Source of the DNA: Pseudomonas sp. stari2
GTDB lineage: Bacteria > Pseudomonadota > Gammaproteobacteria > Pseudomonadales > Pseudomonadaceae
Assembly: GCF_040760005.1 (NCBI RefSeq)
Contig: NZ_CP099760.1
Span: 3,405,501-3,469,500 of the forward strand
Direction of reading: 5' to 3'
Length of the DNA: 64,000 nt
Shown: one piece after another, positions 17,500 through 27,111 of the stretch
Layout of the letters: every line of letters begins with the position of its first letter
Numbering within the stretch: position 1 is the first letter of the stretch
The notes under the pieces: model-generated
What the model saw: the letters and a program-made list of their open reading frames with translations, nothing else
What the model was told of the DNA's origin: nothing
Databases searched by the model: none
Position numbers and translations under genes: made by a program

Positions 17500-18196
17500 C
17501 AGAATGCTCCCTAGGGGCGCCTGTCGAGGACTCTCGCTGCCAGGCCCTTTGCATGAGCGTGATGACCTCTTCGTCCGAAGTCTGGGAAAAATCCCTGTAC
17601 CAGTAACCGATCGAGATCATCCATTCGGGCACCCGTGTGCAGATCACTTCGTCCACTTCGTAGCGCAAGGCCTCAACCGTTTCGTGAGGGGCGACCGGCA
17701 CCGCCACAACGATGCGCGCCGGTGCCTGCGCACGCACGGCCTGGATCGCCGCCATCATCGACGAACCGGTTGCCAGGCCATCGTCGATCAGGATCACCAC
17801 CTGGTCCTTGAGTGGCGGCAGCGGACGGTTGCCCCGGTAAGCTTTTTCGCGTCGCGACAGTTCCTGCGTTTCCCGGGCGACCACGGCATTGAAGCTGGCT
17901 CGGTCGATCCGGTGCCCTCGCAACGCCTCTTCATTGAGGATTTGTATACCCCCGCTGGCGATTGCGCCCATGGCGTATTCCTCCTGCGAAGGGACGCCAA
18001 GCTTGCGCACCAGCATCAGGTCCAGGCGCACATTCAGGGCAGTGGCGACTTCATAAGCCACCGGCACCCCGCCACGGGGCAAGGCGAGAATGATGACATC
18101 AGGCCTGTTGGCGTATTTGAGCAAGGGCTCCACCAGGCCCCGGCCGGCATCGACGCGGTCGAGCAAGGTAGTTTGCAATGAAGGACTCTGCATCAT
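17492..18196 (-). CDS. Phosphoribosyltransferase family protein
   Basis: A 234-residue type I PRTase-fold protein (COG1926-like). VVILIDDGLATGSSMMAAI (residues ~120-138) is the PRPP-binding loop with its paired acidic residues and T-G, and LPRGGVPVAYEVATAL is the N-terminal pyrophosphate-contact region. The chosen ATG at 18196 follows GAGGAGG at good spacing; the longer frame lacks such a site. It sits between the Usp gene (62 bases upstream) and the hydrolase gene (8-base overlap), forming a usp-PRTase-hydrolase operon. The base or other acceptor it uses is unknown. Confidence 0.83.
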   Translation of the reverse strand: MMQSPSLQTTLLDRVDAGRGLVEPLLKYANRPDVIILALPRGGVPVAYEVATALNVRLDLMLVRKLGVPSQEEYAMGAIASGGIQILNEEALRGHRIDRASFNAVVARETQELSRREKAYRGNRPLPPLKDQVVILIDDGLATGSSMMAAIQAVRAQAPARIVVAVPVAPHETVEALRYEVDEVICTRVPEWMISIGYWYRDFSQTSDEEVITLMQRAWQRESSTGAPREHSDV

Positions 18197-18257
18197 GGGA
18201 ACCTCCTCAGGCATTGAGGCCTGGCATTTCGTATTCGGCTGCCCTGACCGCATCGCG

Positions 18258-19148
18258 CTAGACAGCCAGAATGCTGCAAGGCACCTGATACAGGGTGTGT
18301 TCGGTGGTACTGCCCAGGAACTTGTCCAGCCCCTGCGACTGGACCCTGCCCATCACAATCACATCCACCTGATGCTCAGCGGCGAAAGCATGCAGCACGG
18401 CAACCGGGTGTCCCTCAATGAAATGTCGCCGGTCAGAAGGCACGCCGTATTGGTCCGCCAGCTCGATGAATGACTTTTCATGGCCCTTGCGCAATTGCCT
18501 GCCAAGTGCGGGAAGCGTTAGTCCACCACCGCCCATATCCCCCAGGAATAAAGTCGAAATGTCACAGGCGGACAGCAAGTGCAGTTCAGCCCGGCATTGC
18601 AAGGCGAGACTGGACGCCTGCCGGATGATCCGTTCATTGAGCGCATTGCCCTGTTCCAGCACATCGGAAACGTCAATCGCAGCCACTACCTTGCGCGGCA
18701 GTCGAAGATTGCCTTCGCTCAGCAGGTAGACCGGGATCGGACAGTGACGCAACAAACGCCAGTCCAGCGGCGTGAAAAATGCCCGTTTGAACGATGACTC
18801 GTGTTGCACCAGTTTGATCAGCAGGTCCGGCTGCAATTCCGCGACGTAATCGAGGATGTCTTGCTGCAGGTCATCGGCCCAGTTCGCCTGTGCTGTCGCG
18901 TCGATCCCCCTGTCGCGCAGGAGACCGACCTGGTATCCGATCCAGTCGCGCTGGTCTTGCAAAAAGTCTTCGCGAGCCTTTTGCCGATCGCCTTCTTCCA
19001 GCAGCGACAAGAGTTTCCAGGAAGGGATCAGCGCGGCAATGTGCAGTTGTGCACCACTGGCCGCGGCAAGGGCGCCGGCATGTTCAATGGCTTGGGACTG
19101 ACGCTGGGCCGGGTTGATGATCAGCAATAACCGTTGGTACTGGCTCAT
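18258..19148 (-). CDS. Tandem universal stress protein (UspA family)
   Basis: A 296-residue protein with two Usp domains (about 1-145 and 155-296), the UspE-like layout. The second domain ends in VIVMGRVQSQGLDKFLGSTT, close to the ATP-binding G-x2-G-x9-G-S/T motif; the first is more degenerate and may not bind nucleotide. GGAG precedes the ATG. Tandem Usps of pseudomonads are commonly induced under oxygen limitation through Anr, which agrees with the two perfect boxes 99 to 199 bases upstream. It is the first gene of the operon with the PRTase and hydrolase. Confidence 0.87.
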   Translation of the reverse strand: MSQYQRLLLIINPAQRQSQAIEHAGALAAASGAQLHIAALIPSWKLLSLLEEGDRQKAREDFLQDQRDWIGYQVGLLRDRGIDATAQANWADDLQQDILDYVAELQPDLLIKLVQHESSFKRAFFTPLDWRLLRHCPIPVYLLSEGNLRLPRKVVAAIDVSDVLEQGNALNERIIRQASSLALQCRAELHLLSACDISTLFLGDMGGGGLTLPALGRQLRKGHEKSFIELADQYGVPSDRRHFIEGHPVAVLHAFAAEHQVDVIVMGRVQSQGLDKFLGSTTEHTLYQVPCSILAV

Positions 19149-19246
19149 GATCGGACTCCATGCACTTGCACCTGATCGCGACGGCGTGCCACTGATCAGA
19201 TACTTCTGTGATGAATTCAGAATCCTCCCCAGAGACAGCCCTGGCG

Positions 19247-19260
19247 TTGATTTTTATCAA
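19247..19260. promoter_or_regulatory. Perfect ANR/FNR box, Usp side
   Basis: TTGAT-TTTT-ATCAA matches the FNR/ANR consensus at all ten defined positions. Its centre is about 105 bases from the Usp start. If it sits near -41.5, transcription would start about 60 bases before the Usp ATG, a plausible class II layout. Confidence 0.8.
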
Positions 19261-19333
19261 GTGCCTGCGCAAGCCAGCCAGTGGCCCCCGCAGATTCAGG
19301 TTCATCGAGAGGCGTTTTTTCAGTTGATCGCGT

Positions 19334-19347
19334 TTGATCAATATCAA
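19334..19347. promoter_or_regulatory. Perfect ANR/FNR box, PRPP-synthetase side
   Basis: TTGAT-CAAT-ATCAA is a second ten-of-ten match, 87 bases from the first. It could activate the PRPP synthetase gene through a long leader (start at 19634) or act as an upstream site for the Usp operon. Confidence 0.75.
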
Positions 19348-19633
19348 TTTCACCCGTGCCAGACGGCCTACATTGACCCGACACGCAAGCGAAAGAGGCG
19401 CATGGCTGAGGACTGATGGATCTACATGTCACGACCTGTGCGTGAGTCGGAAGGTCTGTCAGTTGCCAATCCGGGCCGACATCGTCGAATGTCACGTACC
19501 GCCCTTCGAACAAGACTTCGGCATCGAAGTCGTCCGGCATGGCGTCGGGCTCTGACGGCATCGGATCAGGCGACTCGCCAGGGCTCGACGGCTTGGCCTC
19601 CGGCCTGCCCCGGCCACTGTAAAGGAGACTCGT

Positions 19634-20599
19634 ATGCTTGCCCTGCCCGCGCTTCTCTTTGCACTCCAAGGCAGCGAACGCTATGCCGCGCGTGTCGCCC
19701 AGCGGCTGGGTTGTTCATTGGCGCGGCATGAGGAGCGAGACTATGAAGACGGAGAACATAAATGTCGCCCGCTGGATTCGGTCAATGGTCGCGACGTCGT
19801 CGTTATCCATGGATTGCACGGGGATGCCCTGCAAAGTGCGAACGACAAGCTGTGTCGCCTGCTGTTTTTCTGCAGTGCCCTGAAGGACGCCGGTGCCCGC
19901 CAGGTGCAAGTGGTGACGCCCTACCTCTGCTACGGGCGCAAGGATCGTCGCAGCCAGCCTCAGGACCCGACCATCACGCGTTATGTAGCCGCATTCTTTG
20001 AGGCCAGTGGCGTGGATCGCCTGATCACTCTGGACGTGCACAATCCTTCCGCGTTCGACAATGCCTTCCACATCCCGACGTGGAACCTGTCGTGTACCGA
20101 ACTGTTTGCCGAATATTTCGCTTCGCTGGTTGGCGACTCGGACGTGGTTGCCGTGTCTCCGGACTCGGGAGGCCTCAAGCGTGCCGAGCAGTTTCGCCAG
20201 GCGCTGGAGCGCAGACTGGGACGCCCGGTCGGCAGCGCCCTGATGGAAAAACACCGGGCCCACACCACACTGACGGGCACCCTGTTGATCGGCGATGTCG
20301 GCGGCAAGAGCGCCATCATTTACGACGACCTGATCAGCACCGGGGAAACGCTCAAACACGCTGGTCTTGCCTGCCAGAAGGCGGGAGCCGGTCGGTTGTT
20401 GGCAGCCGCCACCCATGGGTTGTTTACCGCAGGCAGCCAATTGTTCATCCCGCCGATCTTTGAGCAGATCGCGATCACAGACACCGTGCCGCCGTTTCGC
20501 CTGTCTTCCGATTGCGTAATGCGGCACCTGCACATACTCGACAGCACGGCCCTGCCTGCCACCGTTCTGAAGGAAACCGGCGCGTTCGATCACAACTGA
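19634..20599 (+). CDS. Second, divergent ribose-phosphate pyrophosphokinase
   Basis: A 321-residue PRPP synthetase homologue of normal family length. PYLCYGRKDRRSQPQDPTIT replaces the usual P-Y-x-x-Y-x-R-Q-D-R motif, LITLDVHNPSAFDNAF is the divalent-metal/ribose-phosphate signature in altered form, and AIIYDDLISTGETL is the PRPP loop. GGAGA precedes the ATG. The sequence is clearly diverged from housekeeping Prs, and the gene is not in the usual ispE neighbourhood, so it is a second enzyme making PRPP from ribose-5-phosphate and ATP under special conditions. The adjacent PRTase could use its product. Confidence 0.85.
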   Translation: MLALPALLFALQGSERYAARVAQRLGCSLARHEERDYEDGEHKCRPLDSVNGRDVVVIHGLHGDALQSANDKLCRLLFFCSALKDAGARQVQVVTPYLCYGRKDRRSQPQDPTITRYVAAFFEASGVDRLITLDVHNPSAFDNAFHIPTWNLSCTELFAEYFASLVGDSDVVAVSPDSGGLKRAEQFRQALERRLGRPVGSALMEKHRAHTTLTGTLLIGDVGGKSAIIYDDLISTGETLKHAGLACQKAGAGRLLAAATHGLFTAGSQLFIPPIFEQIAITDTVPPFRLSSDCVMRHLHILDSTALPATVLKETGAFDHN

Positions 20600-20747
20600 G
20601 CCGATTGTCAGGGACGTCTGCGTCCGGTGGTCGCTGTTGTATCAGACCGGTGATGAACGGGCGCCACCAGCTCAGCACATCCGCTCAATCCTTCCGGTGC
20701 TGCGGCGAGGGACGATTGGCGGACTTTTCATCATTGGCCACCTCCCC

Positions 20748-22043
20748 ATGAAGGCGTTACCGTACTCCTGCATCGCCCCGCTGATCGTGCTCGCCGGTCT
20801 GACCGGCCCCGCATCCGCCAGCGGTTTCCTCGACGACGCAAAGACCCAGGTACTCAGTCGCAACTTTTTCCTGAGCAACGATTACCGCTCGCCCTCGTCC
20901 AGCGGGACAAACTACAAACAGGAATGGGCTCAAGGATTTATCGGTACTTTCTCATCGGGTTTCACGGACGGAACAATCGGATTCGGCCTCGATGCACACG
21001 CTTTTTATGGTCTGAAACTGGATGGCGGCAAGGGCCATTCCGGCACCGGCTTACTCCCCGTGGACAGTGATGGTCGCAGCGAAAGCGATTATTCCAGCGC
21101 CGGCGGCGCCTTGAAACTGAAAGCCTCGCGCACCACCCTCGCCTTCGGCGAAATGACCGTCGAGACGCCGGTGTTCGACACCTCGGACAAACGCCTTCAA
21201 CCGGAATACGCCACCGGGTTTTTGCTCAACAGTCGGGAAATCGACAACGTTAACCTGGTGGCCGGGCATTTCACCGCGTTCAAGAATCAGGACAGCTCAT
21301 CCGGCCAAGGCGACTTTCAGGGTTATGGCGCCAACACCAAGGCCGGCGGAATCAGCTTCATTGGCGCAGACCTGTTCAGTGACAGTCCGGTCGGCGGCGC
21401 GCTGTACGCTTCCGACCTCAGCGAAACCTGGCACCAGTACTACGCCAACCTGCATTTCAAACAGTCCGGCGTGCTGCTCGACGCCAACGTCTACCACACC
21501 CGCGACACCGGGCAGGCACTGGCCGGGGAGATCGATAACACCGCGTTCAGTCTCTCGGGCAAATATGCCTTTGGCCCTCATGCGGTGATGCTCGGTTGGC
21601 AACGCATTAACGGTGACACACCGTTCGATTTCGTCGGTGGCGATTCGATCTATCTGGCCAACTCGATCAAATACGCCGACTTCAATGGCGCCCACGAGCG
21701 CTCGTGGCAAGCCCGCTATGACCTCGATCTCGGCGCGTTTGGTATTCCGGGACTCAACTTCATGACCCGCTACGTCTCCGGCAGCCACATCGACGGCACT
21801 CACGCGCCCAAGGGTGGCGCCTACAACCCGTTCGACCCGGACAGCGGCCAGTACCAGCCACAGCAAGGGGACGGCGGCAAACACTGGGAGCGCGATATCG
21901 ACCTGCGCTACATCGTCCAGTCCGGCGCGGCCAAGGACCTTTCGGTGCAGCTGTCCCACGTCTCGCATCGGGCCAACAGTGCTCAGGCGGGTGATGACAT
22001 TGACCGGATCTACGTGGTGATTCAGTACCCGCTGGGGTTCTGA
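20748..22043 (+). CDS. OprD family outer-membrane porin
   Basis: A 431-residue porin with a signal peptide (MKALPYSCIAPLIVLAGLTG, cleavage after SASG-type site) and mature start FLDDAKTQVLSRNFFLSNDY, diagnostic of the OprD family. It ends in YVVIQYPLGF, a C-terminal Phe beta-strand needed for outer-membrane insertion. OprD porins admit amino acids, peptides or aromatic and other carboxylates; the specific substrate cannot be assigned. The ATG at 20748 is chosen because the signal peptide begins there; the frame extends 37 codons further upstream without one. It converges on selC. Confidence 0.87.
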   Translation: MKALPYSCIAPLIVLAGLTGPASASGFLDDAKTQVLSRNFFLSNDYRSPSSSGTNYKQEWAQGFIGTFSSGFTDGTIGFGLDAHAFYGLKLDGGKGHSGTGLLPVDSDGRSESDYSSAGGALKLKASRTTLAFGEMTVETPVFDTSDKRLQPEYATGFLLNSREIDNVNLVAGHFTAFKNQDSSSGQGDFQGYGANTKAGGISFIGADLFSDSPVGGALYASDLSETWHQYYANLHFKQSGVLLDANVYHTRDTGQALAGEIDNTAFSLSGKYAFGPHAVMLGWQRINGDTPFDFVGGDSIYLANSIKYADFNGAHERSWQARYDLDLGAFGIPGLNFMTRYVSGSHIDGTHAPKGGAYNPFDPDSGQYQPQQGDGGKHWERDIDLRYIVQSGAAKDLSVQLSHVSHRANSAQAGDDIDRIYVVIQYPLGF

Positions 22044-22054
22044 ATGCAGAAAAG

Positions 22055-22150
22055 TGGCGGAAGGCAGCCGGAGTCGAACCTGCCCGGGAACGGATGCCGT
22101 CCCCAACCGGGTTTGAAGCCCGGCCGCGCCACCGGGCGCGATTGCCTTCC
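22055..22150 (-). tRNA. selC: tRNA-Sec (anticodon UCA)
   Basis: The minus strand reads an unusually long tRNA of about 93 bases plus an encoded CCA (22055-22057). The acceptor arm is GGAAGGCA... with ...GCCTTCC at the other end. The anticodon loop CTTCAAA lies on a GGG/CCC stem, the long variable arm is typical of tRNA-Sec, and the T-arm contains GGTTCGACTC. Anticodon UCA reads UGA as selenocysteine. It is 6 bases after the selB stop and probably cotranscribed with selAB. Confidence 0.96.
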
Positions 22151-22156
22151 TTGAAC

Positions 22157-24076
22157 TCAGTCGGCGCCGGGGTTGGCCAGCGCGTTGTCGAAGCGGATCT
22201 GCCGACCCTCGCCGAGACGCCGGGTCAGGCCGAGGCGGTCGAAGTATTCGAGGATCTGGATACTGCGTTTGCGTCCCAAGCCTAGCGCATCACGGAACGC
22301 CGTGACTTGAATCGGCGGATTTTCTTCACCCAGGCGCAACAACACCGACGCCATCTGCCGCAAGGTGATGTCGGTGAAGAACAGATCTCGCACTACCTGA
22401 TGCATCACGCCCAGTCGCGCCAATTTGCGTAGCAACAGCCGGACAGTGGCGTCCTCCTGGTTCACGGCTTTGGCCACATCGCGCACCCAGGGCGGATCGA
22501 AACCGGCCTGTTCAAACAGCGGCTGCAACGCCTGCCACAGGGTTTCGTCGTCGGCATTCAGGCGCACCTGATGGTCCGGCAAATGCAGCCATGGACCGCT
22601 GGCGGTGAGCGAGCCGGCGCTGCGCAGTTCTTCCAGCAGACTGATGAAGGTCGAGTGCTCGATGTTCAAGCCGCTGAAACGCCGCAGACGATCACGATCC
22701 GGGCCCATCTGGTCGGGTTCCAGTTCATGGAAACGCGCCAGTTGTTCCAGCAGGATGAATTTGAGAATTCCCCAGCGCTGGGCGTTGAACAGTACCTGGC
22801 CCTGACGGGTTTCGATCAGACGGACGTTGTCCGGCAGGGACCAGCCCTCACGCGGACGGTTGAACTGACGCTCCAGACGCTGCGAATCAATGCCGCTTTC
22901 GCTGTTCTCCAGTAGCGTTGGCAGTGCTTGCTCCAGGCTGGAGCTGATCGCCAGCGCCCGCAATTGCGCCAGACGGCCAGGGCTGCGTCGTTGCCGGGCC
23001 GGGCCGAACGGGTCGAGCAACTGACCACCGCCGAGCGTACGTTGCGCACTTGGATCGCGCAGGATCAACCGATCCCCTTTCACGCCGTGTACCGGGACAT
23101 TGGTCAGCATTTGCGCGAGCATGCGTTCGCCCGGATGCAGTCGTGGTCCTTCGAGCAATGCCACGCGGGCGATCACATCTTGTGTGCCGAGGTGCAGATG
23201 CACAGGCTGAAAGTGTTCGAAGGTGCGCGTTTCATCAGGCAGCAGCTGGAAGTCGATGTCCAGGCGTTGAGTCGGTGCGAACAATCCTTCGGCGAGCAGC
23301 CATTGCCCGCGATGGATTTGCCCGAGTTCCAGGCGTTCAGCGCTGATGTTCAGGGCTACACGCTGGCCGGCAAACGCCAGCTCTGCGGGTTGATTCTGCG
23401 CGTGAAGCCCCCTCACCCGCACCGTTTTGCCCGACGGCCCGAGGATCAGTCTGTCACCCACCGCGACCATTCCCGACAGCGCCGTGCCCGTCACCACAAT
23501 CCCGGCGCCAGACACACTGAACGCCCGGTCGATGGCCAGACGAAATCCGCCCTCGCGACTGCGCTTCAACACCTCACTTTGCGCCCTTAGCAACGTTTGC
23601 CGCAGGGCCTCGACGCCCTCACCCGTCACGCTTGAAATCGCGAGCATCGGCGCACCTGCAAACGGACCGGGCGCCAACAGGTGTTCGATTTGCCGGCGAA
23701 CCTCCACCAACCTGTCCGCCTCGACCCGATCACATTTGGTAATCGCCACCAGCGCTCGGGGAATGCCCAGCAATTCGACAATCGCCAGATGCTCGCGTGT
23801 TTGCGGCATCACGCCGTCATCCGCCGCGACCACCAGCAACACCAGATCAATGCCCTGGGCGCCGGCGAGCATGTTGTGGGTGAATTTCTCGTGGCCCGGC
23901 ACGTCGATGAATCCGGTCAACCCCGCTCCGGGCGCCAGTTCGGCATAGAGATAACCGAGGTCGATGGTCATGCCCCGCTCGCGCTCCTGCGGACGGCGGT
24001 CGCCGGATTGCCCGGTCAGGGCCTGGAGCAGCGAGGTCTTGCCGTGGTCAATGTGCCCGGCGGTGCCGACGATCAT
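22157..24076 (-). CDS. selB: Selenocysteine-specific elongation factor
   Basis: A 639-residue SelB. The N-terminal GTPase domain starts [20 protein letters not shown] with G1; DVPGHEKF (G3) and TKCD (G4) follow. Domains II-III lie in the middle, and a C-terminal winged-helix array (residues ~390-639) binds the SECIS hairpin. The start at 24076 overlaps the selA stop (ATGA), so the two are coupled. A longer upstream frame lacks homology and is rejected. It delivers Sec-tRNA to the fdoG UGA codon. Confidence 0.95.
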   Translation of the reverse strand: MIVGTAGHIDHGKTSLLQALTGQSGDRRPQERERGMTIDLGYLYAELAPGAGLTGFIDVPGHEKFTHNMLAGAQGIDLVLLVVAADDGVMPQTREHLAIVELLGIPRALVAITKCDRVEADRLVEVRRQIEHLLAPGPFAGAPMLAISSVTGEGVEALRQTLLRAQSEVLKRSREGGFRLAIDRAFSVSGAGIVVTGTALSGMVAVGDRLILGPSGKTVRVRGLHAQNQPAELAFAGQRVALNISAERLELGQIHRGQWLLAEGLFAPTQRLDIDFQLLPDETRTFEHFQPVHLHLGTQDVIARVALLEGPRLHPGERMLAQMLTNVPVHGVKGDRLILRDPSAQRTLGGGQLLDPFGPARQRRSPGRLAQLRALAISSSLEQALPTLLENSESGIDSQRLERQFNRPREGWSLPDNVRLIETRQGQVLFNAQRWGILKFILLEQLARFHELEPDQMGPDRDRLRRFSGLNIEHSTFISLLEELRSAGSLTASGPWLHLPDHQVRLNADDETLWQALQPLFEQAGFDPPWVRDVAKAVNQEDATVRLLLRKLARLGVMHQVVRDLFFTDITLRQMASVLLRLGEENPPIQVTAFRDALGLGRKRSIQILEYFDRLGLTRRLGEGRQIRFDNALANPGAD

Positions 24077-25479
24077 GTCTGCAACAGCCCGAGTTGCGCG
24101 AGCCACGCCGGTTCGTCGTCGAGTTGCCGCAGATCCAGCCATAGCGCGTCATCGTCGAGGCGTCCGAGCACCGGGATCGGCAACTGGCGCAACGCGGTCT
24201 GCAGATTCAACAGCGAGCGCCCGCGCAGGCGTTTCGACACTTGAGGGCGGGCACACAATGCCGCGCTTGGCAGCCGCGCCACCGGTTGGCTGCCGCTGCC
24301 GATCATGCCCAGTGTTTTCTCCGCCGTCACAGTCCAGGGTTCGCCGAGCACCTTGGCCAATGCCGGTTGCAGACGTTCAGCCTGGGCGAAGATGTCATCT
24401 TGCGGACGGGTCAGCAGGCGCAAGGTCGGCAACCGCTCGGCCAGACGATCCGGATCGCGATACAGCCCGAGCACCGCTTCCAGCGCCGCCAGTGTCATCT
24501 TGTCGACCCGCAAGGCGCGTTTCAGCGGGTTTTTCTTGATCTTCGCAATCAGATCCTTTCGCCCGACAATCACCCCGGCCTGCGGCCCGCCAAGCAGTTT
24601 GTCGCCGCTGAAGGTGACGATGTCCGCGCCATCGAGCAGAGCCTGACGCACCGTTGGCTCCGCCGGCAGGCCCCAGCGGGTCAGGTCCAGCAGGCTGCCG
24701 CTGCCTAGGTCTTCGAGCAGCGGCAAGTCATGCCGATGGGCCAGCTCCGCCAGTTCTGCTGTCGGCACCCGGGCGGTAAAACCCTCGATGCTGTAATTGC
24801 TCGCATGCACGCGCATGATCAAGCCGCTGCGCGGGCTGATCGCTGCTTCGTAATCCCGGGCATGGGTGCGATTGGTGGTGCCGACCTCGTGCAGACGCAC
24901 GCCGGCCCGGGCCATGATGTCGGGAATACGGAACGCGCCGCCGATCTCGATCAGTTCGCCGCGAGAGATGATGCCGTCTTTGCGCACGCCGAGGCTGTTG
25001 AGGGTCAGAAGCACCGCCGCCGCATTGTTATTGACCACGGTCACGGCTTCGGCACCGGTGAGTTCGCGGATCAGGCCTTCGATCAGGTCATCGCGGTCAC
25101 CGCGCTTGCCGCTGGCCAGGTCGAATTCGAGGTTCAAGGGATAGCGGGCCGCCAGCTGCACGGCGTCGATGGCTTCTTCCGGCAACAGCGCACGGCCCAG
25201 ATTGGTGTGCAGCACCGTGCCGGTCAGGTTGAACACCCGTCGCACCTGACTGCGCTGTTGCAGCGCCAGACGTTCGGCAATCCTGCCGGCCAAGGCTTCA
25301 GGGCTGATCTCGACGGCGGAGAGCTGCCCCGCCACGACCGAATCGCGCAAGTCGTCGAGCAACTGACGCAACATCGCCAGCAGCGCCTCGCGCCCGTGTC
25401 GCTCGGCCACGGGCTGAAAGGCGTTGTGACGCAACAGACTGTCGATGGAAGGCAAACGCTGGGCAACACTGGCAGGCAT
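24073..25479 (-). CDS. selA: L-seryl-tRNA(Sec) selenium transferase
   Basis: A 468-residue SelA, the normal length. The PLP enzyme converts Ser-tRNA(Sec) to Sec-tRNA(Sec) using selenophosphate. The Schiff-base Lys is in [15 protein letters not shown] (residues ~285-299), and [17 protein letters not shown] is the family motif. The four-base overlap with selB and the 48-base gap from fdhE place it in the fdo-sel operon. selD, which makes selenophosphate, is not in this window. Confidence 0.95.
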   Translation of the reverse strand: MPASVAQRLPSIDSLLRHNAFQPVAERHGREALLAMLRQLLDDLRDSVVAGQLSAVEISPEALAGRIAERLALQQRSQVRRVFNLTGTVLHTNLGRALLPEEAIDAVQLAARYPLNLEFDLASGKRGDRDDLIEGLIRELTGAEAVTVVNNNAAAVLLTLNSLGVRKDGIISRGELIEIGGAFRIPDIMARAGVRLHEVGTTNRTHARDYEAAISPRSGLIMRVHASNYSIEGFTARVPTAELAELAHRHDLPLLEDLGSGSLLDLTRWGLPAEPTVRQALLDGADIVTFSGDKLLGGPQAGVIVGRKDLIAKIKKNPLKRALRVDKMTLAALEAVLGLYRDPDRLAERLPTLRLLTRPQDDIFAQAERLQPALAKVLGEPWTVTAEKTLGMIGSGSQPVARLPSAALCARPQVSKRLRGRSLLNLQTALRQLPIPVLGRLDDDALWLDLRQLDDEPAWLAQLGLLQT

Positions 25480-25527
25480 CAGACGCTCCGGATTAAAAGC
25501 CGTTGCGCCAGAGTGTAGACGCTCGGC

Positions 25528-26454
25528 TCATTCGTCTCCGGGTGCCAGCAACAGATTCGGTGCCAGGCGCTGATAACCGTCCTGGGCCAGGCGCATGTCG
25601 AGCAGCAGACTGCCCAGATCCGCCGACAGCGCCTCGCCCTCCCCGTCGTTTTCCAGATACAGCAACTTCAGATAGCTGTTGCAGCCGGGACAGACTTCGG
25701 CCCTCAGCGGTGCCTGATTGGCAGCGTGACGATCATCCTCAAGGCTCAGGTATTCAAGGCCCTTGCTCTGCTCGCAATACACGCACTTGACCCGCACCAC
25801 ATGCCATTCGCAGGCGCACAGCGAGCACACCAGATAACGCAAGCCGTTGTGCTTGCCACGATGGCGGATCACTCCGGCCATGGCCGGCGAACCACAGGCC
25901 GGGCACTGGCCGAGGCTGTTGCCGGGCGCCAGTTTCAGGTGCGGTGCGCTGAGCAGCCAGTGGCTCCAGGCCGTTTGCAGCGCTGCGCCGAGAAACGGCA
26001 CCAATGCCGCCGGCACCAGCGAATACTGGCCGCTCACCAGCGCCACCGCCCAGGCCCGCAACTGGCCGGAACTGGCAACCCGCAACGACGTGACCGCATC
26101 GGCAACGGCGTGTTGTTCCGGTGTACCGTAGCGTTGCAGCAAGGCATCGAGATACGCCTGCCAGCCGTCCTCGCGGATCAGGGTGTCGGCGGCGAACGGC
26201 GGCATGCCGTGTTGCCGGCAGACTTCAAGCCGTTGCTCATCAATCGGGGCGTTTGAAGGCGGATCGTCGAGGACTTGCTGTTGCACGCGGCACAATCCGG
26301 CGATCAGACGCAGGTAATCGGCCAGCGGATGCCCGATCGCCAAATGTTCCAGACGTTCGGCGCGCAGCGTGAACAGGTTGCGCGGCGGCAAGTGCAGAAA
26401 CGGCGGCGCACTGGCCGCCGCTTCGATTTCCCCGGGTTCAAGAATGGTTGGCAA
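25528..26454 (-). CDS. fdhE: Formate dehydrogenase accessory protein FdhE
   Basis: A 308-residue FdhE, of typical length. The C-terminal half carries the rubredoxin-like Cys pairs CPACGSP, CSLCACEWH, CVYCEQ and CPGCNS, which bind iron and interact with the catalytic subunit before export. The start lies 3 bases downstream of the fdoI stop, so the gene is in the fdoGHI operon. It is cytoplasmic and needed for formation of active enzyme. Confidence 0.93.
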   Translation of the reverse strand: MPTILEPGEIEAAASAPPFLHLPPRNLFTLRAERLEHLAIGHPLADYLRLIAGLCRVQQQVLDDPPSNAPIDEQRLEVCRQHGMPPFAADTLIREDGWQAYLDALLQRYGTPEQHAVADAVTSLRVASSGQLRAWAVALVSGQYSLVPAALVPFLGAALQTAWSHWLLSAPHLKLAPGNSLGQCPACGSPAMAGVIRHRGKHNGLRYLVCSLCACEWHVVRVKCVYCEQSKGLEYLSLEDDRHAANQAPLRAEVCPGCNSYLKLLYLENDGEGEALSADLGSLLLDMRLAQDGYQRLAPNLLLAPGDE

Positions 26455-26457
26455 ATG

Positions 26458-27111
26458 TCAGCCCTTTTTGGTGATCGGTCGCTCTGGCGGATCCTGGGAT
26501 TCCACTTCGCGATACCAGAGTGCGTGATGTTTTTTCGCCCAGGCGCGGCTGACCCAACCGTGCAGCATCGCGTCCACCGAGCCTTTGATCCAGATCCCGG
26601 CATAGATGTGCACGATGATGCTGAGGATCAGCACAAACCCGGCCAGTGCATGCAGCAACATCGCCCAGCGAATCGTGGTGATGCCGAAGTAATGACTGAA
26701 GTACGCGCGCCAGATCACCAGCCCCGTGAACAACAGCCCCAGCATGCACAGCAGTAAAGTCCAGAACAGCATTTTCTGCCCGGCGTTGTACTTGCCTACC
26801 GGCGGCACCGTTTCCTCGTCGTTGACCAGCACCCGGTCAATGCGCCGCAGCCACTTCCAGTCATTGTCGATAAAGAAGTTCGAGCGCCAGAAACGGAACA
26901 CCAGGCCGAGGAAAAACACGAACATCAGCACGCCCATGAACGGGTGCAGAATCCGCGTCCACGGCCCGCCACCGAACAGGTTGGTCAGCCAGAACATCGA
27001 CGGATGAAACAGCGCCAGTCCCGAAAGCCCGGCCATGAAGAACAGAATCGCCACCAGCCAGTGGTTGGTGCGCTGGTTGGCGGTGTAGCGCAGGATCGTC
27101 TTGTTGCTCAT
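26458..27111 (-). CDS. fdoI: Formate dehydrogenase gamma subunit, cytochrome b556
   Basis: A 217-residue integral membrane protein with four TM helices ([75 protein letters not shown]). Conserved His residues (for example [21 protein letters not shown]) fit the two haem b ligands. It anchors FdoGH to the membrane and passes electrons to quinone. It overlaps fdoH by four bases. The fdo name is used because a non-respiratory pseudomonad fits the aerobic enzyme; the fdn paralogue cannot be excluded. Confidence 0.92.
   Translation of the reverse strand: MSNKTILRYTANQRTNHWLVAILFFMAGLSGLALFHPSMFWLTNLFGGGPWTRILHPFMGVLMFVFFLGLVFRFWRSNFFIDNDWKWLRRIDRVLVNDEETVPPVGKYNAGQKMLFWTLLLCMLGLLFTGLVIWRAYFSHYFGITTIRWAMLLHALAGFVLILSIIVHIYAGIWIKGSVDAMLHGWVSRAWAKKHHALWYREVESQDPPERPITKKG

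Larger units (their letters stand above)
19149..19633. other. 485-base divergent promoter region, Usp operon / PRPP synthetase
   Basis: I see no convincing gene here. An open minus-strand frame at 19217-19669 runs through both regulatory boxes and has no clear ribosome site. The region carries two perfect ANR/FNR-type sites and separates the usp operon from the PRPP synthetase gene. Its length leaves room for a small RNA, for which I have no direct evidence. Confidence 0.5.

Noticed and set aside
19217..19669. Open minus-strand frame of 150 codons between the Usp and PRPP synthetase genes
   Set aside because: It contains both perfect ANR boxes, overlaps the PRPP synthetase start and has no convincing ribosome site or family match.
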